Part shown: in pieces, positions 11,821 through 19,596 of the stretch | How the letters are laid out: each line of letters begins with the position of its first letter | Position numbering within the stretch: the stretch's first letter is position 1 | Assembly (NCBI RefSeq): GCF_017994015.1 | Contig: NZ_JAGOLP010000007.1 | Coordinates: 41,793-105,792, forward strand | Source of the DNA: Ferrovibrio sp. | GTDB lineage: Bacteria; Pseudomonadota; Alphaproteobacteria; Ferrovibrionales; Ferrovibrionaceae | Direction: 5' to 3' | Length of the DNA stretch: 64,000 bases | Notes under the pieces: model-generated | What the model saw: the letters and a program-made list of their open reading frames with translations, nothing else | The model's database searches: none | Told to the model about the DNA's origin: nothing | Position numbers and translations under genes: made by a program

Positions 11821-12672
11821 ATGACCACATCCGGCCCCTCCCCCGACCAGCCAGCCGCCGCCGGCGCCGCCCTGCCGCGTAAACTCACCACTATCTTCTG
11901 CGCCGACATGAAGGGCTATTCCACGCTGGTGGAGGCCGACGAGGTTGGCACCGTGACGCGGCTGAAACGCCATCGCGCCGAGATGACCGCCGAGATCGAG
12001 CGGCATCATGGCCGCGTGGTGAATACCTGGGGCGATGGCCTGCTGGCCGAATTCTCCTCGCCGGTGGAAGCGGTGTTCGCCGCCGTGGCGGCGCAGCGCC
12101 GCAGCGCCACGCGCAATGCCGCCGAACATGCCGAAACACCTGGCACGCCGCCGCTGCTGTTCCGCATCGGCATCAATCTCGGCGATGTGATGGTGGATGG
12201 CAGCGACCTCTATGGCGACGGCGTGAATATCGCCGCGCGGCTGGAAAGCCTGGCCGAGCCGGGCGGCATCTGCATTTCCGGCACGGTATTCGAGCAGGTG
12301 CGCAAGAAGCTGGATTTTGGCTTCGATTTTATCGGCCCGCGCGATATCAAGAATATCGCCGAGCCGGTGCCGGCCTATCGCATCCTGCTGGATGGTGCGA
12401 CGGCGCAGCAGGCGCAGCCGGTGCCAACCGCATCATCGGCACCGCAGCAGGGCAAGGCCGCGCCCGACGAAGCCGAGCAGATCCGCAAATGGCGCAAAAT
12501 GGCCTGCCGTTTCGGCATCCTGGCCGGCTTTCTGCTGATCCTCAATCTGATCACCAGCCCGACCCGGCTGTGGTTTTACTGGCCGGCATTGGGCTTTGGC
12601 CTGCTGCTAGCGATGCGCTATCCGTTTGGTGTGGACCCGCAGCGGCTGTGGCCGCCCTGGCGCCGCGATTAG
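11821..12672 (+). CDS. Class III adenylate/guanylate cyclase with C-terminal two-TM module
   Basis: 283 residues. The catalytic domain (about 22-190) has the two metal-binding aspartates in FCADMKGYS (D29) and WGDGLLAEF (D72), and the FRIGINLGDV and GDGVNIAARLESLAEPGGICIS motifs of class III cyclases. The C-terminal part (about 224-275) is a 2TM-like segment, RKMACRFGILAGFLLIL then WFYWPALGFGLLLAM, which puts the enzyme at the inner membrane. The substrate base cannot be assigned confidently, although the family is mostly adenylate cyclases. It is monocistronic between the rpoD terminator and a tRNA. Confidence 0.88.
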   Translation: MTTSGPSPDQPAAAGAALPRKLTTIFCADMKGYSTLVEADEVGTVTRLKRHRAEMTAEIERHHGRVVNTWGDGLLAEFSSPVEAVFAAVAAQRRSATRNAAEHAETPGTPPLLFRIGINLGDVMVDGSDLYGDGVNIAARLESLAEPGGICISGTVFEQVRKKLDFGFDFIGPRDIKNIAEPVPAYRILLDGATAQQAQPVPTASSAPQQGKAAPDEAEQIRKWRKMACRFGILAGFLLILNLITSPTRLWFYWPALGFGLLLAMRYPFGVDPQRLWPPWRRD

Positions 12673-12699
12673 CCCGATGACAAGCGGCCGCGCCGAACA

Positions 12700-12728
12700 T
12701 TGAAGCAGAGCCGCCGCTCGCGTAAATT
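12700..12728 (+). promoter_or_regulatory. Candidate promoter of the tRNA gene
   Basis: TTGAAG (12700-12705) and TAAATT (12723-12728) lie 17 bases apart, about 50 bases before the mature tRNA 5' end. Spacing and position suit a sigma-70 promoter. Confidence 0.45.
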
Positions 12729-12777
12729 GCGCCTCCATCCTTGATAGCCCGATTGGCAGCCGCCATTCAGGATATCC

Positions 12778-12854
12778 GGGCCTGTAGCTCAATTGGTTAG
12801 AGCCGGCCGCTCATAACGGTCTGGTTGGGGGTTCAAGTCCCTCCGGGCCCACCA
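12778..12854 (+). tRNA. tRNA with CAT anticodon, probably tRNA-Ile2 (lysidine type)
   Basis: A complete cloverleaf of 77 bases with encoded CCA. The acceptor stem GGGCCTG pairs with CGGGCCC, the anticodon stem GGCCG/CGGTC encloses loop CTCATAA, and the T-loop is GTTCAAGTCC. The CAT anticodon fits Met or Ile2. The initiator is excluded because the G-C-rich anticodon stem and unpaired first base are absent. C4-G69 and C5-G68 pairs are present; these are reported TilS recognition pairs in E. coli tRNA-Ile2, so Ile2 is favoured over elongator Met. Confidence 0.9.
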
Positions 12855-13005
12855 TTTCCTCCAAACAATTTCCAACCGACATTTGCGCTCCTCACAGGGC
12901 TTGCCTATTCAGATACGCTGCGACTTTTAAATGCGATTGAACTAAGTGACTATTGCGCGAAAGACTACCCAGATATTACCCTCTTTATGATATGAAAGGT
13001 TCGAC

Positions 13006-14052
13006 ATGACGTCACTTTATTCGATCACTAATGGTAAACTCGGGCCAGCGACCCGCAGCACCTTGGTAAAGGAGAGTCTAATCGAGGATTGGGTTGCCTC
13101 CGACCCTTCACTTCTCGGCTTGGACGCCCTGATCATCGGACGTCAGGTGCGCACAGACCACGGCAAATTTATCGATCTTTTGGCAATGAACGCAGAAGGC
13201 TCTCTGATCATTGTCGAATTAAAGAGGGATTTTACAAGCCGTGAGATCGTTGCTCAGGTGCTGGACTATGCCTCTTGGGCACGGACGCTGGAAACACCGG
13301 AAATCTACAGTCTTGCTGAAAAATATCTCAAGACTAACTTGGCCACAGCATTTCGTGAAAAATTTGGCGAGAGGATTCCGGAACAACTGAACGGTACCCA
13401 CTCGATGCTGATCGTCGCAAGTGAACTGGATGCAGCATCTCGACGGATCGTAGAGTACCTCTCGGAAGAATATGGTGTTGCTATCAACACCATATTCTTC
13501 AACGTATTTGAAGCTGATGGCAAGCAATGGCTTACAACTGATTTTTTACTCGACCAAGAGGAAGTAATCGAAAGATCCGAGCATAAAGTTCGCATGCCGT
13601 GGTCCGGCTACTATTTCGTTAATGCAGGCCTCGGTGATCACCGTTCATGGACGGATATGAAGCGCTACGGTTTCATCAGTGCGGGAGGCGGTGAATTCTA
13701 CACCAAGCGGCTAAACCAACTCGCCGTTGGGGATAAGATTTTTGTTTATGACAAGGGCAACGGCTATGTTGGTTTTGGTATCGTAACAATTGAAGCGCAG
13801 CCTGCCTCAGATTTCATGACACCGAACGGTCCTCTCTTCGAGCAACCTCTTGCCGAGCCCAGGATAAAGCGGATTGGAGAACCAGCCGACCGCGCGGAAT
13901 ATGTCGTGGGTGTAGAATGGCGCAAAACTGTCGAACCAACAGAAGCCAAATGGTTCAAAGGCGCCTTCGCTAATCAGAATATTGTCTGCAAGCTGCGAGA
14001 CCGAGAAACGGTCGATTTCCTGATCGCCGAATTCAAAGTGAGCGAGATTTAA
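13006..14052 (+). CDS. PD-(D/E)XK nuclease (NucS/DUF91-like) fused to a PUA/EVE-like domain
   Basis: 348 residues. The N-terminal half (about 18-185) shows the PD-(D/E)XK core: D57 in KFIDLLAM and E71-x-K73 in IIVELKRD, the pattern of NucS/DUF91-type and restriction-like nucleases. The C-terminal part (about 195-345) begins WSGYYFVNAG and continues with an aromatic, strand-rich stretch (YGFISAGGGEFY, VGDKIFVYDKGNGYVGFG) that resembles EVE/PUA-like domains, which bind modified bases in DNA or RNA. Function is inferred: a modification-dependent or repair nuclease, possibly antiphage. Codon use is clearly AT-richer than its neighbours and it follows a tRNA gene, both hints of acquisition. No helicase or methylase partner is adjacent. 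Confidence 0.7.
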   Translation: MTSLYSITNGKLGPATRSTLVKESLIEDWVASDPSLLGLDALIIGRQVRTDHGKFIDLLAMNAEGSLIIVELKRDFTSREIVAQVLDYASWARTLETPEIYSLAEKYLKTNLATAFREKFGERIPEQLNGTHSMLIVASELDAASRRIVEYLSEEYGVAINTIFFNVFEADGKQWLTTDFLLDQEEVIERSEHKVRMPWSGYYFVNAGLGDHRSWTDMKRYGFISAGGGEFYTKRLNQLAVGDKIFVYDKGNGYVGFGIVTIEAQPASDFMTPNGPLFEQPLAEPRIKRIGEPADRAEYVVGVEWRKTVEPTEAKWFKGAFANQNIVCKLRDRETVDFLIAEFKVSEI

Positions 14053-14178
14053 TCTCCCAGGGATCTTATTGCTGGAATAAGCCCGACACTGCGAATCAAC
14101 ATTCTGCTGGGCAATTGAGCCTGTGGAAAACATTTGGGTTGATCCTCTCAAACGCCAAATTTACCTCGGGGGTCTGGC

Positions 14179-14541
14179 TTGACTCCGATTTACAAATATA
14201 CGCTTCCAGCGTATGATACATTGATACGGACGGCACGTTTTGCGGTTCATCTTGACCTTCGTCTCACAGACACGACCATGTTGGTGGTTGTGGCGGAAAC
14301 GCCCCAGGGTGATTTCGAGATTTTCGGCGACGTTATCTGGGGCGACGACATGATCACCATCCGCCAGTTTGCCATCTGGGGCGGCAGGATGAACGGCATG
14401 TTGTTGCGCGAATTGGCCGATGTGGTGATGGAGGCGCTGGATGTCGGATGGATTGAAATCAAGGACAGCCGCCGGATTGCGGGCGACCGTGCAGGCCGCG
14501 CAATCAAGGACCGACGCTGGCGGCGCCGGCCAAGCATATGA
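14179..14541 (+). CDS. Uncharacterised protein
   Basis: A 120-residue reading frame I do not recognise. The N-terminal two thirds alternate short strands and one helix (LDLRLTDTTMLVVVAE, FEIFGDVIWGDDMITIRQF, LLRELADVVMEALDVG), suggesting a small alpha/beta fold. The C-terminus is Arg-rich. The predicted protein is acidic and then basic. It overlaps the next gene's longest frame by 101 bases, but that frame probably starts later. The region starts AT-rich like the nuclease gene and becomes GC-rich part-way. Either a real small gene or the 5' part of a frameshifted one. Confidence 0.45.
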   Translation: MTPIYKYTLPAYDTLIRTARFAVHLDLRLTDTTMLVVVAETPQGDFEIFGDVIWGDDMITIRQFAIWGGRMNGMLLRELADVVMEALDVGWIEIKDSRRIAGDRAGRAIKDRRWRRRPSI

Positions 14542-14971
14542 ATTGCTGTTGCTGCCCCCTGAACAGGACCGTTTGCAGCGTCTGACGGATGTGATGGTCG
14601 TTCTGGCCGACGCGGGCGCCAGCAGCCGTGCGGCCCGTAATGTTGCCGAGCAGTTGGCCTTGGGTCGTGCGGCCTATTTCACGGCGCCCCGGATCGACGA
14701 CCTGGAGCAATTCCGCGCTAAATTATGTGCAGCCCGCGTTGCCTTGCATGTGCTGAAGCCGAGCCATGTGGACGTGAAGCAACTGCGCGAAAGCCTGGGC
14801 TACAGCCAGGCCGAATTTGCCGGCCTGTTGGGCTTCACACTGGATAGTGTGCAGAATTGGGAACAGCCAAACCGGCCCAAGCCGCAAGGCGCCGCGCTGA
14901 CCATCCTGAGGATGGCACAGAAGGATTTCGACGCCACGATACGGCTGATTGCAGAAAGCCAGGCGGCATGA
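14441..14971 (+). CDS. Helix-turn-helix (XRE/NadS-like) DNA-binding protein
   Basis: Up to 176 residues. The C-terminal third has an XRE-type helix-turn-helix, VKQLRESLGYSQAEFAGLLGF followed by SVQNWEQ and a proline-rich turn, like NadS/HigA regulators of toxin-antitoxin systems. The start is uncertain: ATG 14441 gives an unconserved N-terminus inside the previous gene; TTG 14542 or 14548 follows the previous stop; ATG 14594 begins MVVLADAGASS. It overlaps trmO by ATGA at 14968-14971, so the two are probably co-translated. It may regulate its own operon; no toxin is identified. Confidence 0.65.
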   Translation: MSDGLKSRTAAGLRATVQAAQSRTDAGGAGQAYELLLLPPEQDRLQRLTDVMVVLADAGASSRAARNVAEQLALGRAAYFTAPRIDDLEQFRAKLCAARVALHVLKPSHVDVKQLRESLGYSQAEFAGLLGFTLDSVQNWEQPNRPKPQGAALTILRMAQKDFDATIRLIAESQAA

Positions 14972-15447
14972 CCATGGACACCACTTTGCGCCCGGCTGAA
15001 ATCGCGGTGGAACTGCCGGCGGCCAGTGATGCCGGGCTGCATTTCATTGGCCGCATCCATACACCCTGGGCCACGCGCGACCTCTGCCCGCGCCAGGGCA
15101 AGCCGGATGGGCCGCTTTGCCGCGTGGAGGTTTTTGCGCCCTGGCTGCCGGCGCTGGACGGCGTGGAAGCCTTTGCGCAGCTGGAAATTCTCTACTGGCT
15201 TGACCGTTCGCGGCGCGATCTGGTGCAGCAAAGCCCGGGCCGCAACGGCCAGGCGCATGGCACCTTCTCGCTACGCTCGCCGCTCAGGCCCAATCCGATC
15301 GGCCTGTCGCGTGTGGTGCTGGAGCGGCGCGAGGGCAACAGCCTGCTGGTGCGTGGCCTGGATTGCCTGGACGGCACGCCGCTGCTGGATATCAAGCCGG
15401 ACCATTGCCGCTTCGCTGCCCAGACTACAACCCCAGCCGCGCCTTAA
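14968..15447 (+). CDS. trmO: tRNA (N6-threonylcarbamoyladenosine-37-N6)-methyltransferase TrmO
   Basis: 159 residues of the TsaA/YaeB/TrmO family. In E. coli TrmO methylates N6 of t6A37 in threonine tRNA using S-adenosylmethionine. The beta-barrel family signature is clear: FIGRIHTPWATRDLCPRQG near the start and the hallmark HGTFSLRSPLRPNPIGLS in the middle, with GLDCLDGTPLLDIKP near the C-terminus. The C-terminal extension of the long YaeB form is absent, as in many short bacterial members. Its ATG overlaps the upstream HTH gene stop. Its TAA shares TTAA with the stop of the convergent membrane gene. Confidence 0.9.
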   Translation: MTMDTTLRPAEIAVELPAASDAGLHFIGRIHTPWATRDLCPRQGKPDGPLCRVEVFAPWLPALDGVEAFAQLEILYWLDRSRRDLVQQSPGRNGQAHGTFSLRSPLRPNPIGLSRVVLERREGNSLLVRGLDCLDGTPLLDIKPDHCRFAAQTTTPAAP

Positions 15448-15842
15448 CCATTTTTGACGGCCAGGCCAAAAAGCAGCGCCAGCAGCCAGAACAGGATGGC
15501 GATCAGGCCGGCAAATAGCGCGTAGCGCAGATAGATTTCCTGCAAGGTGCCGGCAATCAGGCGCTGGGCATGGGCTGGCAGCAAATCCACCTGACGATCC
15601 AGCAGGATCCAGAGTTCGGTCTGCTTGTAGGACCGCCTTGTCACCGTCTGCGCCTTGAGCAGCAGCACAGTGGCCGTGAGCAAAGTGAGGATGGCGCCGC
15701 ATTTCAGCGCCAGCACCGGCTCGAAGATCAGGCCGATCATGCAGCACCAGATCGCCAGCGCAGCGAAAAAGCAGCCGCGCCCAACCGAAAGGAAGGCCAG
15801 GCGGCGGATACGCAGGGCGGTGGCTTCAAAATCCTCCGCCAT
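15444..15842 (-). CDS. Small membrane protein, unknown function (third of three)
   Basis: 132 residues with three likely membrane spans (about 22-40, 45-63 and 105-128) and a charged loop between spans two and three. I do not recognise the family. AGGAG lies before the ATG at 15842. It is the last of three tightly packed minus-strand genes (gaps of 10 and 3 bases), which suggests a shared membrane function. Its stop overlaps the trmO stop on the other strand. Confidence 0.75.
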   Translation of the reverse strand: MAEDFEATALRIRRLAFLSVGRGCFFAALAIWCCMIGLIFEPVLALKCGAILTLLTATVLLLKAQTVTRRSYKQTELWILLDRQVDLLPAHAQRLIAGTLQEIYLRYALFAGLIAILFWLLALLFGLAVKNG

Positions 15843-15852
15843 GGCGCTCCTG

Positions 15853-16155
15853 TCAGATCAATCCGGGCAATGTGAGCAGAAAGGCGGCGCCGAGCCAGAC
15901 CAGCATCGAGGCCATATCGCTTTCGCGCCGCCCGGTGAGCCGCTCGAACAAAGCCGCCGGCACACCAGACAGGATCAGGGTGGAAACCGACACGATCAGC
16001 GAAGTGCCATACAGGATGACGATGGGGGTTTGCGGGGCGAATTCCGGCAGCCAGACCGGCGACCACACAAAAACCAGCGGCACAATCGGCGAGACAAAGC
16101 CATTGACCAGCGTGACCCCAAGCATGGCGATGAAGATGGTTTGCGGATTGAACAT
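15853..16155 (-). CDS. Small membrane protein, unknown function (second of three)
   Basis: 100 residues, about three hydrophobic spans (5-30, 45-66, 82-99) with a short RLTGRRESD cytoplasmic-type loop. No catalytic motif is seen. The gene begins 3 bases after the upstream gene's stop, so translational coupling is likely. Family not recognised. Confidence 0.75.
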   Translation of the reverse strand: MFNPQTIFIAMLGVTLVNGFVSPIVPLVFVWSPVWLPEFAPQTPIVILYGTSLIVSVSTLILSGVPAALFERLTGRRESDMASMLVWLGAAFLLTLPGLI

Positions 16156-16158
16156 GGC

Positions 16159-16473
16159 TCAGCCTCCCAAGCCCGGCGCCATGCCATAGCGCGCAAACAG
16201 CACATAGGCGATATAGCGCAGCAGAAAAGCCCAGAAGGCGGTGACCACCGGCAACAGGCGCGGCAGCACAAAGGCCGGCGTGAAAAACCCCACCAGCCGC
16301 ACCGGCCATTCGGTCAGCCGCACAAACCAGCGATAGATGTAGTTGGTGCTGTCGGGCGGCAGGAAGCCGCTCATCAGGAAGCGGCCGACACAGGTCCAGC
16401 CAATAGTGGCGAGGCCATAGGCGACGATCCAGAAGGGCAGGAAATCCCAGAAGAAATCAGGCTTTTCAGACAT
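16159..16473 (-). CDS. Small membrane protein, unknown function (first of three)
   Basis: 104 residues starting MSEKPDFFWDFLPFW; a start 7 codons upstream (16494) is possible but lies in the terminator region. There are two or three hydrophobic segments (about 8-30, 52-70, 73-95) with many aromatic residues. It is first of the three-gene membrane set. Transcription could start in the 80-base gap after the symporter gene, where a terminator also lies. Family not recognised. Confidence 0.75.
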   Translation of the reverse strand: MSEKPDFFWDFLPFWIVAYGLATIGWTCVGRFLMSGFLPPDSTNYIYRWFVRLTEWPVRLVGFFTPAFVLPRLLPVVTAFWAFLLRYIAYVLFARYGMAPGLGG

Positions 16474-16492
16474 ACGGTTTCCACACTCGGAC

Positions 16493-16530
16493 AAAAAAAG
16501 CGGCGGGGACCATCATATGATCCCCGCCGC
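16493..16530 (-). terminator. Rho-independent terminator of the DUF4212-symporter operon
   Basis: On the minus strand GCGGCGGGGA (16530-16521) pairs with TCCCCGCCGC (16509-16500) around an 11-base loop, followed by seven T residues (16499-16493). It lies 24 bases after the symporter stop. Confidence 0.9.
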
Positions 16531-16553
16531 CCGTTACAAGCAAGCGTTAGCGC

Positions 16554-18395
16554 TTAGTGGCTAACGGCATCGCGCGCATCAGCCAGCTTCACTTCACCCG
16601 CCGGGATACGGATCGAGTCGATGAAGTCCTGCATCTCCTTCGAGGGCGCAGCCGTGAACAGGCTGACCACGTAGGTGGTGATGAAGGCGGCCGGAATGCC
16701 GAACAACCCGCAAGAGATGTTCTTCACACCAAACCAGAGCGGAGCGCCATAGAACTGCGTGGTGACGAGGTAGTACACGCAGACGCCATAGCCCGCCAGC
16801 ATACCGGCAACCGCACCGGCATTGCTGGTGCGCTTCCACCAGATCCCCATCACCAGCGCCGGGAACAGGCCCGAAGCGGCAATCGAGAAGGCCCAGGCCA
16901 CCATCGCCAGGATGGTGGAAGGCTTCTGCGCCGCCACATAGGCCGAGGCGATGGCCACAACGATCAGCAACACGCGGCTGATGATCAGGCGGCGCTGGGT
17001 CGGCGCTTCCGGATCGATCATGCGGTAGTAGATATCGTGGCTGAGCGCATTGGCGATGGCCAGAAGCAGGCCGTCGGCGGTGGAAAGCGCCGCCGCCAGA
17101 CCACCAGCGGCCACCAGGCCGGCGATGACATAGGGCAGACCGGCGATTTCCGGCGTGGCCAGCACGATGGCGTCGGCCGCGATACGGAACTCACTGAGCT
17201 GCAAGATGCCGTCAGCATTGCCCTTCACGCCTTTGCACAGCGCGTAGATCGTATCGGCATTGGCGGCATCGCAGGCGCCGACCAGGCCGATGGCACCCCA
17301 CGACTGCACCCAGGAGGGCAAAGCCGAGATCTGCTGACCGATCACGTTCTGATACACTTCCAGCTTGGCAAACGCGGCATAGGACGGCGCCGTGAAATAA
17401 AGCAGGAAGATGAAGAACAGGCTCCACGCCACCGACTTGCGGGCATCACGCACGCTGGGCGTGGTGAAGTAGCGCATCAGGATGTGCGGCAGAGCAGCCG
17501 TGCCAACCATGAGACAGAAGATCAGTGCGAAGAAGTTCATCGCATCGGTGAAATTCATCACGCCTTTGGCATCGGAAAATACCGCCGTGTGGCCCTTGAC
17601 CACGCCGAGCGTCTTTTCCAGCACCTCGATCTTCTCCAGCGCCTGACCATACATCAACTGCGGGATCGGCACGCCGGTCACCTTCATCGACAGGATGACC
17701 ACCGGGATCAGGTAGGCGATGATGAGGATGATATACTGCGCCACCTGGGTCCAGGTAACCGCGCGCATACCGCCCAGCATCGAGCAGACCAGAATGCCGG
17801 CAAGACCAACGAACACCGCAACCTCGAACGAGATGCCGAGGAAACGCGAGGCGATGATGCCAACGCCGAAAATCTGCGCCGTCACATAAGTGAAGGACGC
17901 AGAGATCAGCACGATCACACCCGCGAAGCGGGCCAGATTGCCGCCATAACGAGCGCCGAGGAAGTCAGGCACGGTATACTGGCCGAACTTGCGCAGATAG
18001 GGCGCCAGCAGGATCGACACCAGCAGGTAGCCGCCGGTCCAGCCGAGCACGAAGGCCAAGCCATCATAGCCAAGCAGGTAGAGCGAACCGGCCATGCCGA
18101 TGAACGACGCGGCACTCATCCAGTCGGAACCAGTGGCCATGCCGTTATAGAGCGCCGGCACGCGGCGACCGGCGACGTAGTATTCGCCCATTTCAGAAGT
18201 GCGTGAGATCACGCCGATCAGCGCGTAAACGCCGATGGTCATGAACACGAACAGATAGCCGATCACCTGATTGGAGACGCCCATCTGTTCAAGAATGGCG
18301 AGGAAGATCACGAACCCGGCGAAACCGCCGGTATAGATGGCGTAGATCTTGCCGAGGTTGTTGATAAAACCGCCGCCTTGCGAATTGTCAGCCAT
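16554..18395 (-). CDS. Sodium:solute symporter (SSS family, ActP/VC2705-type)
   Basis: 613 residues with about 13 membrane spans. Features of the ActP-like branch: EYYVAGRRVPALYNGMATGSDWMSAASFIG early, then ALSTADGLLLAIANALSHDIY late, both SSS-family signatures. Members near DUF4212 carry acetate or other short monocarboxylates with Na+; the actual substrate is inferred. The ATG at 18395 has an AAGGGGGG ribosome-binding site; an in-frame upstream ATG at 18464 runs into the previous gene and is rejected. It lies 13 bases after the DUF4212 gene, with which it is almost always paired. Confidence 0.93.
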   Translation of the reverse strand: MADNSQGGGFINNLGKIYAIYTGGFAGFVIFLAILEQMGVSNQVIGYLFVFMTIGVYALIGVISRTSEMGEYYVAGRRVPALYNGMATGSDWMSAASFIGMAGSLYLLGYDGLAFVLGWTGGYLLVSILLAPYLRKFGQYTVPDFLGARYGGNLARFAGVIVLISASFTYVTAQIFGVGIIASRFLGISFEVAVFVGLAGILVCSMLGGMRAVTWTQVAQYIILIIAYLIPVVILSMKVTGVPIPQLMYGQALEKIEVLEKTLGVVKGHTAVFSDAKGVMNFTDAMNFFALIFCLMVGTAALPHILMRYFTTPSVRDARKSVAWSLFFIFLLYFTAPSYAAFAKLEVYQNVIGQQISALPSWVQSWGAIGLVGACDAANADTIYALCKGVKGNADGILQLSEFRIAADAIVLATPEIAGLPYVIAGLVAAGGLAAALSTADGLLLAIANALSHDIYYRMIDPEAPTQRRLIISRVLLIVVAIASAYVAAQKPSTILAMVAWAFSIAASGLFPALVMGIWWKRTSNAGAVAGMLAGYGVCVYYLVTTQFYGAPLWFGVKNISCGLFGIPAAFITTYVVSLFTAAPSKEMQDFIDSIRIPAGEVKLADARDAVSH

Positions 18396-18408
18396 GGCTG
18401 CGCCCCCC

Positions 18409-18675
18409 TTATTCGTCTTCAGCCACGCCGAACTCTTCGTCAATCTCGTTCTGCTTGCCAGCAAACCAGAACAGCGAGACGACGAAGATGATCAGCGAGC
18501 CTTGCGCGGCCATGTAAAAGCCGAGCGGGAAACCGATGATCCGGATGCCGTTGAGCTGCGGCGCAAAGAAATGCACGCCGAAGCCAGCGACAAACCAGAT
18601 GGCGAGCATGGTCCACATCAGCCCCGACGTGCGGGACCAATAGGCCTGGGCCTTTTCCGGTGAAAGTTGAGTCAT
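18409..18675 (-). CDS. DUF4212 small membrane subunit
   Basis: 88 residues with two membrane spans (GLMWTMLAIWFVAGFG and FYMAAQGSLIIFVVSLFWF) separated by HFFAPQLNGIRIIGFPLG, the pattern of the DUF4212 family. These proteins are encoded just before SSS symporters and are thought to be an accessory subunit. AGGAG lies 8 bases before the ATG at 18675. It is the first gene of the symporter operon, divergent from the hypothetical-exonuclease-CBS operon. Confidence 0.92.
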   Translation of the reverse strand: MTQLSPEKAQAYWSRTSGLMWTMLAIWFVAGFGVHFFAPQLNGIRIIGFPLGFYMAAQGSLIIFVVSLFWFAGKQNEIDEEFGVAEDE

Positions 18676-18942
18676 GTTTGGCGCTCCTGCCCCTTTTAAT
18701 TCGTTTGTGTGTTCGAGCATCCGCACGGAGAGGCAATGCAAACCCCTCGATTCCTCCCCTACGTGTCTGAGACTATAGCGAGGGTGTAAATTTTCGTTCA
18801 TTAGACCATAGTCGAAATTCGTTGCCGTGCCGGTTTTGCCTTTGGCTGTAAATCTTTAGTAAATTGTCAGAGCGTCATGCAAAAATGCGGTGCAGCCGGC
18901 CGAGCCGGGCGCTAAATAGGGTGGATATAAATGGGAGGCAGC

Positions 18943-19584
18943 ATGGAAATGGCATTGTCCGAGCGCGGCTTGTTGCAGCGCGGCATGGATTTCTTTTTTC
19001 CTCCCAAGGTGAGCGACCTGCCCGGCCTGCGCCAGTTTGTGGCCGGCGAAGCCGCCTATCTGGCGCAGAAATCGGTGATCGGCTATTGCCGGGTGAAAAC
19101 CCTGCTTGCCTTCGAGAAACTGATGAAGGAAACAATCTTCCGCGAATTGCTGGAGATTTGCCGCTGGGAAGCCTATTCGCTCACTCTGGCAGACACGCTG
19201 ATCGTGGCTGAGGGCTGCTTGCGCCCCGGTGATGCCGGCCAGCGCGCCGCCGTGGCCGAAGGCCTGCGGCTGCTTTATGCCGACATCCTCAATGAAGCCG
19301 TGCCGGCGCATCGACCGCAGGGCTGGGCTGATCGCATCGCCGAATTCGACCAGCGTTTTGCGCTTAGCAGCCAGGCAGCGCCGCAGCCGCCCGAACAGGT
19401 TATCCGCGCCACGGCCAGCACCATCCATGAACTGGCGCCAATTCATACCAAGCTAAAGCGCAATGATCTGGAAGTGATTGCCGGCGATCTTGGCTTCAAC
19501 ATGGTGGCTTTGCGCACCAGCATGGGCAAACGCTTCCAGTTGGCAGACCTGGCCGCTGCCCTGGCTGCCCGCCGCAGCAACTGA
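18943..19584 (+). CDS. Uncharacterised alpha-helical protein next to the symporter
   Basis: 213 residues, mostly helical, no membrane span and no recognised domain. The ATG at 18943 is preferred over 18931 because GGGAGG lies just before it. The C-terminal RNDLEVIAGDLGFNMVALRTSMGKRFQ could form a helix-turn-helix-like unit, but this is only an impression. It is 12 bases from the exonuclease gene and so probably works with the exonuclease and CBS-DUF294 proteins that accompany DUF4212-type symporters. Confidence 0.7.
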   Translation: MEMALSERGLLQRGMDFFFPPKVSDLPGLRQFVAGEAAYLAQKSVIGYCRVKTLLAFEKLMKETIFRELLEICRWEAYSLTLADTLIVAEGCLRPGDAGQRAAVAEGLRLLYADILNEAVPAHRPQGWADRIAEFDQRFALSSQAAPQPPEQVIRATASTIHELAPIHTKLKRNDLEVIAGDLGFNMVALRTSMGKRFQLADLAAALAARRSN

Positions 19585-19596
19585 GCCTGGCGCGGC

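Noticed and set aside
12778..14200. Genomic island with attachment repeats at the tRNA
   Set aside because: No second copy of the tRNA 3' end and no integrase gene were seen; only one AT-rich gene supports acquisition.
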